NCBI RefSeq assembly: GCF_010093345.1
Contig: NZ_PDWT01000004.1
Coordinates: 186,001 to 250,000 of the forward strand
Reading direction: 5' to 3'
DNA length: 64,000 nt
Source: Pseudoxanthomonas yeongjuensis
GTDB lineage: Bacteria > Pseudomonadota > Gammaproteobacteria > Xanthomonadales > Xanthomonadaceae
The notes beneath the pieces were generated by a model. That model was not told the DNA's origin. It saw nothing but the letters and a program-made list of their open reading frames with translations, and ran no database searches. A program made the position numbers and the translations under genes. Every line of letters starts with the position of its first letter. Position 1 is the stretch's first letter. Of the stretch, positions 27,675-36,199 are shown in pieces.

Positions 27675-28415
27675 ATGTTGCCTGCACCGGCAGTTCGAAT
27701 ATGCGGCCTCGTCCTGCGCCCACGACAGGCGCTGGTGCTGCACGGCGACGAATGCGCGCGGCTGCTTGTCCTGCTTTCAGGCGCGGTCGCACTGGAAACG
27801 GGCGATGTCCAGTTGGCGCTCTCTCCACAACGCGCGGCCTGGCTGCCGGCAGGCGCCGCCTATCGCCTGGAATGCAGTAAGAACACCGTCTTGCGGGAAC
27901 TGCGCTTCGAACCGGCTCCACCCGGCATGTCTGCGGACCTGCGCGGCGTCGAGCCGACCACATTGCTACTGGCCTTGCTGGAGGACTTGGGTGCGGACGA
28001 TGCTCGCGCGCCGGAGGACGGACGGCACGAAGCTGTCGTCGCACTGCTGTTGGACGAGATCGCACGCCTGCGCTGTTTCCAGACGATCACGCGGTTGCCG
28101 CGCGATCCCCGATTGCGCCGGATCTGCCAGGCCATCCTCGAAGATCCGGCGAACGACCGGCAGATAGACGATTGGGCGTGCGCGGTCGGCCTGAGCCGTC
28201 GGACACTGACCCGGCTGTGCCGCAGCGAACTGGGCGAAGGGCTGGCCGCGTGGCGGCAGCAGGTCAGAGTGAAAGCCGCGGCCGTACACCTGGCTCGCGG
28301 CGTCCCGGTCTCGCGCACGGCCAACCACGTCGGCTACAACAGCGTCGGCAACTTCAGCCGCACCTTCCGTCGCATGCTGGGCGTGCATCCCAGCCGATTC
28401 GCCCGTCCCGACTGA
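27675..28415 (+). CDS. AraC family transcriptional regulator
   Basis: A 246-residue regulator: a short cupin-like sensor part (LVLLSGAVALETGDVQLALSP, then AAWLPAGAAYRLEC) followed by a C-terminal AraC domain with WACAVGLSRRTLTRLCRSELGEG and the second helix-turn-helix ending SVGNFSRTFRRMLGVHPSRF. This layout is the common small AraC group next to transporters. I place the start at ATG 27675; GTG 27660 is also in frame and closer to the upstream stop. As the last gene of the run it probably controls the permease, amidase and fusion genes. Confidence 0.87.
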   Translation: MLPAPAVRICGLVLRPRQALVLHGDECARLLVLLSGAVALETGDVQLALSPQRAAWLPAGAAYRLECSKNTVLRELRFEPAPPGMSADLRGVEPTTLLLALLEDLGADDARAPEDGRHEAVVALLLDEIARLRCFQTITRLPRDPRLRRICQAILEDPANDRQIDDWACAVGLSRRTLTRLCRSELGEGLAAWRQQVRVKAAAVHLARGVPVSRTANHVGYNSVGNFSRTFRRMLGVHPSRFARPD

Positions 28416-28666
28416 GAAAACGCTACATCAGGCCGGATTCGCCATGGAACAGCCGGTCTTCACAGCGGATCGCCCCGCTGCCATCCATCCCATCGCCGGG
28501 ACTTCTCGCCTTCCATGCAATAGGCCCTGGTCCTGCATCTCATCTGCGACACTCCTGCCTGCATGACCTTCATGCGGGTGGCCTCGCTCGGTTGAATCCA
28601 CGGTCGAAAGCAGCAGGCCTAGGCGAGATATTCCACAGCGCTGGCTCCACCGGCAAGAGGCGAGGC
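28416..28666. other. Intergenic stretch, nothing recognisable
   Basis: About 250 bases between the AraC gene and the histidine kinase fragment. I see no gene, terminator with T-run or repeat. Sequence similarity to the intact kinase at the right edge of the window does not extend into it. Confidence 0.3.
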
Positions 28667-29006
28667 CGAACAACTGGCGCAGCATCATCCGCATTTCGCG
28701 CAACGCGGTGCCGACATCGAAGGTCCCGGTACGGGTGACCTCACTGGCGGCTGAAGCTGAGCAGCTTCTGGGCGACCGCGATCGCGCGACGCGTCGCCGA
28801 TTCCACCCCGGTCAGGGCTTTCCGCACTTCGTCGTCCGTATCGGCGCGCTTGCCGCGCGCGGTATAGCCCAGCACCGACCCGAGCAGGTGGTTGAAATCA
28901 TGGGCCACGCCACTGGCCAGGCGTACGACGGCTTCCACTTTCTGCGAATGGATCAGCTGTTCCTGCATCCGTTCGCGTTCGGAAATTTCGGCCTGCAGGC
29001 GCTCGC
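28667..29006 (-). pseudogene. Internal fragment of a histidine kinase gene, frameshifted
   Basis: This roughly 340-base segment aligns with 63539-63876 on the same strand with about 18 differences by my hand alignment (near 95% identity). It encodes the dimerisation/phosphoacceptor part, including QLIHSQKVEAV and GVAHDFNHLLG. One extra base near 28743 (TCACTGG against TCCTGG) breaks the frame just after the SFSRQ motif, and similarity stops abruptly at both ends, so no ATPase domain or membrane part remains. It cannot make a working kinase. Confidence 0.85.
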
Positions 29007-29416
29007 CCGGTTCCAGCGGCAGTGCCGAAGGATACAGATGCACCAATTTTCACTTATGATCACCAGGCGTGAGAATATCGGTGCGGAAATTCTGTTCGCG
29101 CCTTCGATGCAATGAACGTGTGACCATTATTATCGTGACGAGCCACTATATGCCAACGTGATGCCCCTCATATCGAGTGGCCGCAACGGTGACGGATAGC
29201 TAACTTTGAATGTACCGGGTTCCAGTAATTGCATCTGCACGGTGGCGATTGTCCACGCGGTGACCTTCGGAAACACATGAAGGAATATCAAGTGACGGAA
29301 CATCTCCGGCAGGTCCCGCCAAGCCTGCCTGCACGCCGCACCCAGGCAAGGCCGGGGCTCGATACCTGCCATGCCGTCGGGACTCCACCTGGCCGCCGCG
29401 ACCGCTGCACACGCGC
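29007..29416. other. Intergenic region upstream of the hybrid kinase
   Basis: About 410 bases. It includes a less GC-rich patch (29040-29160, with TTTTCACTTATGATCACC and ACCATTATTATCGTGACG) that is the most promoter-like part, about 260-370 bases before the kinase start at 29417. No recognisable gene is present. Confidence 0.35.
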
Positions 29417-31132
29417 ATGATCGCCGATGAAGCGCTACGCGGGCCCTGGCAACGCAGCATCGACTGGATGCGGCGGATACCCGTTGATGCACCGCAGGAC
29501 AAGCGCAATGCGTTGATGCTTGAGACCGTGCTCTTCATCGCCGGTGCCGCCGCATTGTCGATGGCGCTGGTGTCCCATGTCACGGCAGGAGCGGCGGGCC
29601 GCGCCGCAACTTTGGGCGCCTTGGCGATCGCCGTCTTCGCGTGGTCCGGGGTCCTGTTGTCGCGCCGGGGGTACTTCCGGCTCTCGGCGAGCCTCACCGT
29701 CGTCGGCGGAATGACGCTTATCTGGCTCAGCTATGCGACCTACGGCTTGCAGGCTCAGTCCAGCCTGCAGATGACGCACCTGATGCCGCTGTTGTTCGCC
29801 GGACTGCTGCTGGGAAGGGCCGCGGTCTGGTGGACGGCCCTGGCCAACGCCATCGCGCTGGTGATCGGCGCCTGGGTCGACATGGCGCACGCGACGAACG
29901 CCGCCGCCGCATCCGCCGTTCTTCCCAACCTGTTCTTGTCCGCGATGAACTTCCTTGTCCTGGCGGTGATTCTGGACCGCCTGATCCTGTCGTCGCAGCG
30001 CGCGATCCAGCGCAGCGTGGAACTGGAGATCGAGATCGAGCAGAAGGAGCTTGCCTACGCACGCCTGCTGCAGACGCAGAGGATGGAAGCCATCGGCAGG
30101 CTTTCGACCGGCGTCGCCCATGATTTCAACAACATCCTCAGCGTGATCCTGGGCCTTGCCACGTCGAGCAGGCATCGTGGCTCTGTCGACACCATCCTAC
30201 CCGGCATCCGCCAGGCGGCGCGGCGCGGCGCGATGATCACCCGCCGCCTGCTGAGTTTCAGTCGCACCCAGGTTCGCCAGGTGTCGACATTCGACCTCGC
30301 TGCCGCTGTCGACGAAGCGCGTACGCTGATCCTGCCGATGTTCGGCCACGATATCGAGGTACGACTGGATATTCCCCATCCCGGTCCGCTGATCAGGGCC
30401 GACCGCGATGAGCTGGAGTTGAGCCTGTTGAACATCGTAAGCAATGCCTGCGACGCGATGCCCAAGGGCGGTCGATTCGACCTGTCCATAGAATCCGGCG
30501 ACGACCACGCCTTGATCAGCATCGAGGACACCGGCGTCGGCATGGCGCCGGATGTGCTGGCCCGCGTGTTCGAACCGTTCTTCACGACCAAACCGAAGGA
30601 AAAAGGAACCGGTATCGGCATGGCCATCGTGCACCGCTTTGTCGCCGACAGCGGCGGCAGAATGGATATGGACAGCGCGCCTGGCCAAGGAACACGCATC
30701 CGGATCCGGTTGCCGTTGGCGACCCGGGACGCGGCTCCGCACGAGACAGGCATGCCAGCATTGCGGATCCTCCTGGTCGGCGGCGATCCGGAGCTTTCAC
30801 AATTGGCGGCGCAGCTGACTGCGGCGCAAGGCTACCGCCTGGTCCAGGCCGCCGACGCCGATGAAGCCATCTCCCATGCGTTTCAATCGGCCGCCTTCGA
30901 CGTTGCGATCACAGGCCACGCCATGGCCGATGCCGACGCGGCGAGGCTGCTTCGCGAGTTGGGCAGGATGCTTCCGAAGGCACGTCTGGTGCTGGTCTCC
31001 GAGCATCCCTCCGGTGATGACCCGGACCCGCCCCGCATCCAGCGACTACGCAATCCGCTCGCGGGCGAGCAACTCCTGGAGATATTGCGGACTGCCGAGG
31101 CGGACCGCGATCCGCCGCGCGCCGCAGGATGA
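29417..31132 (+). CDS. Membrane histidine kinase with degenerate receiver domain
   Basis: A 571-residue hybrid-type sensor kinase. Six hydrophobic segments span about 34-190 as a membrane sensor without a large periplasmic loop. A short coiled linker leads to the phosphoacceptor box at H235 (STGVAHDFNNILS), then an ATPase domain with N-box (NIVSNACDAM), G1 (EDTGVGMAPD), F-box (EPFFTTKP) and G2 (GTGIGMAIV). The C-terminal receiver-like domain (about 446-560) has lost all key residues: the acidic pair is VGGD, the acceptor site reads AITGHAM with glycine instead of aspartate, and the lysine site reads RNPLA. The kinase core looks intact; the receiver is probably only structural. Confidence 0.88.
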   Translation: MIADEALRGPWQRSIDWMRRIPVDAPQDKRNALMLETVLFIAGAAALSMALVSHVTAGAAGRAATLGALAIAVFAWSGVLLSRRGYFRLSASLTVVGGMTLIWLSYATYGLQAQSSLQMTHLMPLLFAGLLLGRAAVWWTALANAIALVIGAWVDMAHATNAAAASAVLPNLFLSAMNFLVLAVILDRLILSSQRAIQRSVELEIEIEQKELAYARLLQTQRMEAIGRLSTGVAHDFNNILSVILGLATSSRHRGSVDTILPGIRQAARRGAMITRRLLSFSRTQVRQVSTFDLAAAVDEARTLILPMFGHDIEVRLDIPHPGPLIRADRDELELSLLNIVSNACDAMPKGGRFDLSIESGDDHALISIEDTGVGMAPDVLARVFEPFFTTKPKEKGTGIGMAIVHRFVADSGGRMDMDSAPGQGTRIRIRLPLATRDAAPHETGMPALRILLVGGDPELSQLAAQLTAAQGYRLVQAADADEAISHAFQSAAFDVAITGHAMADADAARLLRELGRMLPKARLVLVSEHPSGDDPDPPRIQRLRNPLAGEQLLEILRTAEADRDPPRAAG

Positions 31133-31256
31133 TCCAGACGCGCGTGGAAGGATTGACCGGACCGTCTACCGGGGCCTATCGCCTGAATCAAGCGGATCCG
31201 CGTATCGATTCGGCTTGAGTGAATTGTCGGGCGGCATCTGCGTCCCGCCCAATAAG

Positions 31257-31496
31257 CTACTGGTTGCGCTGGGCGAGCAGTCTGCGCCAGCCGAGGAGAA
31301 AAAAGCCAGCGGCAGAAACCATGAAAGAAATGGAGGCGACCGCTTGCCCAAGAGCATAGCCATGCTCATAGGCCGCGCCCAGCGTATCCGGCAACACAGC
31401 CGAAGCGTCGGATACCAAAGACTTCATCCCGCGGAGCAGAAAGACGCTGCCAGCAAAAAGGAAAAGGCAAGGAAGGTATTTGTGCAGGGTCGACAT
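31257..31496 (-). CDS. Small two-helix membrane protein, unknown
   Basis: A 79-residue protein with two hydrophobic segments (about 6-24, LPCLFLFAGSVFLLRG, and 48-70, AVASISFMVSAAGFFLLGW) and a basic C-terminus, as in many small inner-membrane proteins. It starts 45 bases after the propeller-sensor gene on the same strand. Just upstream of the ATG, at 31507-31522, is a short AATG tandem repeat (four copies on the plus strand). No good ribosome-binding site is visible and I know no family for it. Confidence 0.5.
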   Translation of the reverse strand: MSTLHKYLPCLFLFAGSVFLLRGMKSLVSDASAVLPDTLGAAYEHGYALGQAVASISFMVSAAGFFLLGWRRLLAQRNQ

Positions 31497-31540
31497 GGCA
31501 GAACCGAATGAATGAATGAATGAGAAACTATCCCTAACGC

Positions 31541-33865
31541 CTAACGCAACGCAATCGCTCCCTTCGACCGCTCCTGTTTCTCATCCAGCCGGGTGCTCCC
31601 GACCAGCACCAGCAGGCCCATCAATGTCGCCAGCGTCCAGATCCAGGGGCGCAGGTACCACGGCTGCGGCTGGATGATCGTCAGTTGCGCCGGAACCGGC
31701 GACCAGGAGCCGCCCGCGGTGCGCGCCTGGACTTCGAACAGGTGCTTTCCCCAGGGAATCGAAGGGTAAAGAATGCTGCGGTTCTGTTCGGCCTCGACCC
31801 AGTCGCGATCGAATCCGGAAAGACGGAAACGGAAACGGGTTTCCCGGGGCCGGCTCAAGTTGATCGCCGTGTAGTGGATCTCCAGGTTCCGCGCAAAGGG
31901 CTGCAGCGTCAGGGCCGATCCGGCGATCTCTTGCGCATTGCCGGCGACTGCCACCTGTTCGATGTACGGCCGGAGCAGCGCGGGCCGGGTGTCCGGCACA
32001 TCAGCCGGGTCGACGACGGCAAAACCTTCCACCATGGAGAACCATAACCGGCCCTGCGCATCGCGGTGACAGGGGGACGAGGTCCCACCATTGATTTCAG
32101 ACGGTACCAATCCATCGTTCGCGGCATACCCCACGGATTCGATTTCGGCTGCCGCAGCCTCCGGTGCCGTCAGCAAGGCCACGCCCTGGTTGCCTCCCAG
32201 CCACAAGCGCCCGTGGTTATCGGGCAGGATGCACGACACCGTGTCGTCCGACAGGCCATTGCTGCTGGTATAGCGCCGCACCCGCCCGTCCTGTATGCGA
32301 TTGAGGCCGCCGCCGTAGGTTCCCACCCAGAGCACATTGGTGGCGGCATCCTCGTACAGGGCCCGGGCGAAGCGGGAGGACAGCCCCTCCCGCTGCGTCC
32401 ACCGCTCGACGACCTTGTCGCCGACCAGTCGCAGTACGCCCTGGTCGCCGACGAACCAATGCCCTCCGCGCGCGGCCGCGACCACGCGATTGATGCGCAT
32501 GCCTTGCAGCGCTTCGATGCGGCGACGCCGGGCGATGCGCCCTTCGGCATCGATGTCCAGCACATACGTCGAACGGTGCACGCTGGCGAGATAACGCCCG
32601 TCCTCGTCCTGCCAGATGTTGACCGATTGCGCGCCGGGCCAGGCAGCGACACGGCTGAGCTCGCCGTTTTCGATCCGGGCCAGGGTGCCCGCCGCCGTCC
32701 CGATCCAGAGCGCGCCGGCGTGGTCGAGCAGCAGGCTGGAAACGCAGTCGTTTCTCACCCCCAGCCGGATCGGCAGCGTCTGCACGCTGCCGTCTTTTCG
32801 CCAATGGCGCAGGTCCCCGCAGGACAACCCGAACCACAAGCCGTCCTGACCGTCGGCTATCACTGCCCGGCCGGCTTCGTTCGTTCCCAGTTGCGGTGCC
32901 GATAGTCGCCCGAACAGCGATTTGCGCAGTCGCAACAGTCCCTTGCTGGCGGTGCCGATCCAGAGATTCCCTTCATCGTCGTACGACAGACTGGTGATGC
33001 CGATGCCGGACAACTCCGGCATCTCGTGCCATGCGCCCGCCTCGTTCTCACGCTTGAGCGTCCAAGTGCCTTCGGAAACCCACCACCGGCCATCCGCATC
33101 GCGCGTGGCGTAGCCGGGCCGCTCCACATCCAGCGATATCCATTTCCCATCCACAGGGTGGTACCGGTACAACCTGCGTTCGGTCCCCACCAGCAACATT
33201 TTGCCGTCGCGCTTCAAGATGCGCACCAGCTTGTCGCCATCGGGGAGGCGAATGGCACGAAGCTGACGTCCGACCACGACGCGGAAGCCCCCGTGCCCCC
33301 CGATATAGACGTGGCCATCGCTGCCCTCGGCCAGATAATCGTAGCCGAGTGGGCCAGGCGGTTCGAACAGGACCGCCTGTTGTCCGTCAGGCGGCAGGTA
33401 ATGGATGCCCGCGCTGCTTGCGATCCATATCGTCCGATCCGCCGCCTGCAATATGCCGCTGACCTGGCAGGTGCCGCCGCACATCGGGAGGTGCCGGAAC
33501 ACTCCCTGCTCGAGTACGCTCAAGCCGGCATTTTCCGTCCCGATCCATAGCCGCGCGCGGTCGTCCTCATAGAGAGCCAGGATCCGGTCGCTGGAGGGCC
33601 CGCCTTTCGGATCAGGCGAATCGGTGGCCGTGACATTCCTGAAGGCGCTGAATGTCCGCCCGTCGAAGCGGGCCAGCCCACCGAAGGTGCCAACCCACAG
33701 ATACCCGTCGCGGGTCTGCAGGATGGAAGTCACACCCGCCTGGGGAAGGCCATCGTCGCTGGTGAATACGGTCGGCACCGTCGTGTGGCCGGGTTGCACT
33801 GTGTTCGATGCCAGTACGGGGCCGCACGCCACCAGCAGCCCGACGATCAGGAAAATCAGCCGCAT
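31541..33865 (-). CDS. Two-component-type propeller sensor (Reg_prop/Y_Y_Y) lacking an output domain
   Basis: A protein of 774 residues. It begins with a signal peptide (MRLIFLIVGLLVACG, with a possible lipobox LVAC), followed by two seven-bladed propellers built of Reg_prop repeats (LWVGTFGGLARFDG, LWIGTENAGLSVL, LWIGTASKGLLRL, LWIGTAAGTLARI, LWVGTYGGGLNRI), then a Y_Y_Y domain and one transmembrane helix (about 740-760, IWTLATLMGLLVLVG). Family members usually continue into a histidine kinase, GGDEF or DNA-binding domain; here the protein stops about 15 residues after the helix. The ATG at 33865 has GGGGG upstream; the frame extends to 33946. Confidence 0.85.
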   Translation of the reverse strand: MRLIFLIVGLLVACGPVLASNTVQPGHTTVPTVFTSDDGLPQAGVTSILQTRDGYLWVGTFGGLARFDGRTFSAFRNVTATDSPDPKGGPSSDRILALYEDDRARLWIGTENAGLSVLEQGVFRHLPMCGGTCQVSGILQAADRTIWIASSAGIHYLPPDGQQAVLFEPPGPLGYDYLAEGSDGHVYIGGHGGFRVVVGRQLRAIRLPDGDKLVRILKRDGKMLLVGTERRLYRYHPVDGKWISLDVERPGYATRDADGRWWVSEGTWTLKRENEAGAWHEMPELSGIGITSLSYDDEGNLWIGTASKGLLRLRKSLFGRLSAPQLGTNEAGRAVIADGQDGLWFGLSCGDLRHWRKDGSVQTLPIRLGVRNDCVSSLLLDHAGALWIGTAAGTLARIENGELSRVAAWPGAQSVNIWQDEDGRYLASVHRSTYVLDIDAEGRIARRRRIEALQGMRINRVVAAARGGHWFVGDQGVLRLVGDKVVERWTQREGLSSRFARALYEDAATNVLWVGTYGGGLNRIQDGRVRRYTSSNGLSDDTVSCILPDNHGRLWLGGNQGVALLTAPEAAAAEIESVGYAANDGLVPSEINGGTSSPCHRDAQGRLWFSMVEGFAVVDPADVPDTRPALLRPYIEQVAVAGNAQEIAGSALTLQPFARNLEIHYTAINLSRPRETRFRFRLSGFDRDWVEAEQNRSILYPSIPWGKHLFEVQARTAGGSWSPVPAQLTIIQPQPWYLRPWIWTLATLMGLLVLVGSTRLDEKQERSKGAIALR

Positions 33866-34156
33866 CGAAATGACTGCCCCCAGCAGAAATCTGCCCTGCG
33901 TCATTGTGACGTGAGGCAGTCCATCAACGTAAGACCGGTTACTCATTCCTGAAGCGTGATGTGATGCGTGTCACAAAACACTCTGGCGCAAGAAACCTGT
34001 CACGCAGGCAGCGTATCGATCACGTGGCTCCACCGGGGTTCGTGGCCGGGACAATGCGGCATATGTCGCAACACAAGCCTCTGCGAAGGATTCCCGAACC
34101 GGCGTGGCCGATGCCGTCAGCCGGCAGCAGCCATCCGCTCGACGCCCCATCAAGGA

Positions 34157-34185
34157 CGACGACCCGGCGTAACGCCAGGTCGTCG
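34157..34185 (-). terminator. Hairpin after the DUF11 operon
   Basis: CGACGACC-C-GGCG-TAA-CGCC-A-GGTCGTCG folds into a 12-bp stem with one mismatch and a 3-base loop. It begins 7 bases after the stop of the last DUF11 gene (34192), in the right place for a terminator of the leftward operon. Only a weak T-containing stretch (TCCTTG) follows. Confidence 0.5.
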
Positions 34186-34191
34186 ACGACT

Positions 34192-36198
34192 TTACGGAAC
34201 GCTCAACGTGCAGGTCATGCGCAGGGTCACCGTGCCATCCACCGGCAACGTCGGGATGACCAGACCCGTCGCCGCCTGCAACTGGGCGACGGTCGGGGAA
34301 GCCGGACACACCGCACCACCGGCGGCGTCGCAGGTCAGCGTCGCGCTGGCGCAGTCGATGCCCGCCACCGCCGGATCCTTGACGACCGCCCCGTCACCCG
34401 CCCCCTCGGGGCCGTTGTTGGACACGACGATGGTATAGGTCACCGAACCGCCGTCTACAACGGTGGGCGAGGAGGCGGTCTTGGTGATCGCCAGATCCAC
34501 GTCGCGCCCCAGCACCTCGTCCACCGTGGGCTGGTTGCCGGGCACCCCGGCATCGGCATCGCTGAAGTCCTCCAGGTCGGCGCCCAGCAGTTCACCGAAA
34601 TAGTCGTAGCGCCCCTGGTTGTTGATGATGGTGCCCACCGGTGTATCGGTCTTCACCCGCACCCGGAAGCGGATCTGGAAGCTTTCGTTCTGCGCCAGCA
34701 CTCCACCCTGCGTCCCATTCGCACCGACACCAAGCCGGAACACCACCTGGTTGTTGACCGCGTCGAACTCGGCCTGGTCGCCGTCGGCCTCATCGCTTTT
34801 GGATCCGGCGTTGGTGCCTGCGACGATCGCCAGGCTGCCCGGTACATACTCGGTGTGCTCGGGAATGGCATCGGTGAACACGACGTTGCTGGCATTGTCG
34901 CTGCCATCGTTGCGGGCGCCGACGGTGTAGGTCAGCTCGTCCCCCGGATAGACGTCTCCGGAAGGATCGGACGACACGGACGTCTTCACCCGATCGACCA
35001 GGACCGGCACGTAGATGTCGTTGGCCAGGCTGACCATGCCGATGTAGATGGTCTCGTTGGTCGTGCCACGCAGCCGCGCGAGCGCCGAAGTCGCGCCGTT
35101 GGGCAGCGGCACGTTCGGCGTCTGGATATCGAGATCCATGCCGAGTGTATTGAGATAATTGGGAACCATGCCGCTGGTGACGCCGGTGACCATGGCGCCG
35201 TCGCGGCTGATGGTGCTGTTCCAGTAGTTGTTGGTCGAGTTGGCGGGGTTGAACACATTGCTCAGGCTACCGGCGTCGGGACCGAACTGCAGGCCGACGA
35301 AGCCGTCTTCCTCGTTGCGGTCGCCGTCCCAGGCCAGCACACCCAGGCGCGAGGCCACCGGGCCGGACAGTGGCGTCTGGAAACCGCTCACCTGCACGTC
35401 CAGCGGTTGGGACGAACTGTTGGCACGCTGCCAACCGTCGAACACGGTCAGGTTGCGCAACGGCTGTGTCTGGTCGCGGTACGCGACCACCAGGCTCCAG
35501 CCACCCCAGGTATCGGCCGAGAAATTGAGGCTGGCCACATCCGCCACGACATAGTCGCCATTGGGGTCGGCACTGAGGATGTCGGTCACTTCTTCGAAGG
35601 CTTGGTACTGTCGGCGTCCGCTGCCCGGCGCCGACATGATGTCGAGCTGTTCGGCCACAAGCTCGATGTAGTTCCCGGCGCCGGGCAGACGCAACTTCAC
35701 GCGCCTTGCATCGAAGTCACTGCCAGTGCTGCCCGCCAGCGAACCGCTCCAGTACAGGCCCGCGAACAGTACCGTGGCACCCGGCGGCAGTTCCAACCTG
35801 GCCTGGCTGGAGCTGAGAAGCACGTTGGGATCATTCTCGATCTTGATGTGGCGCATCGTGAACTGGTTGTTGGAGTGGGTGGTGAGGCCGCCGACGCGGG
35901 TATCCCCCCGGCTGTCGCCGCACGCCGCGAGGCCGGGCGTCTGGCCATAGGTGTCACAGTTCATCGTGACGTTACCGATAAGGGCGATGTCGCCCGGTGC
36001 GTTGGTCGTGAAGCGCGGCTCGAACGCCCGCTGCGCATGCGCCGGCCAGGCGGCCAGCAGCACCGAGCCGAACAACACCAGCGCGATGATCGCGCGCGCC
36101 GCGAACAGGCCGGCGCCCTTGCGCCTGCGCGTCGCCGCCCATGGCTCGAGTGGTTCGAATCGCGCCGTGGCTTTCATGCTTGCTTGTGCCGTTCCCAT
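34192..36198 (-). CDS. Exported DUF11-repeat protein
   Basis: A protein of 668 residues. The signal peptide is preceded by a long basic N-region (cleavage near AHAQR at about residue 57). A large N-terminal domain (to about 380) is rich in beta-strand, with FTTNAPGDIALIGNV and phrases such as ATVLFAGLYWSGSL typical of secreted repeat proteins. Two DUF11 units follow (about 385-520, KTSVSSDPSGDVYPGDELTYTV, and 545-668, LAITKTASSPTVVDGGSVTYTI). The ATG at 36198 is one base after the TGA of the upstream barrel gene. It is the last gene of the DUF11 operon; cell-surface or periplasmic location is expected. Confidence 0.8.
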   Translation of the reverse strand: MGTAQASMKATARFEPLEPWAATRRRKGAGLFAARAIIALVLFGSVLLAAWPAHAQRAFEPRFTTNAPGDIALIGNVTMNCDTYGQTPGLAACGDSRGDTRVGGLTTHSNNQFTMRHIKIENDPNVLLSSSQARLELPPGATVLFAGLYWSGSLAGSTGSDFDARRVKLRLPGAGNYIELVAEQLDIMSAPGSGRRQYQAFEEVTDILSADPNGDYVVADVASLNFSADTWGGWSLVVAYRDQTQPLRNLTVFDGWQRANSSSQPLDVQVSGFQTPLSGPVASRLGVLAWDGDRNEEDGFVGLQFGPDAGSLSNVFNPANSTNNYWNSTISRDGAMVTGVTSGMVPNYLNTLGMDLDIQTPNVPLPNGATSALARLRGTTNETIYIGMVSLANDIYVPVLVDRVKTSVSSDPSGDVYPGDELTYTVGARNDGSDNASNVVFTDAIPEHTEYVPGSLAIVAGTNAGSKSDEADGDQAEFDAVNNQVVFRLGVGANGTQGGVLAQNESFQIRFRVRVKTDTPVGTIINNQGRYDYFGELLGADLEDFSDADAGVPGNQPTVDEVLGRDVDLAITKTASSPTVVDGGSVTYTIVVSNNGPEGAGDGAVVKDPAVAGIDCASATLTCDAAGGAVCPASPTVAQLQAATGLVIPTLPVDGTVTLRMTCTLSVP

Positions 36199-36199
36199 G

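Noticed and set aside
28428-28703. Leftward open frame of 91 codons next to the kinase fragment
   Set aside because: Only its first codons overlap the kinase fragment in the original frame; the rest is unrelated sequence beyond the break point.
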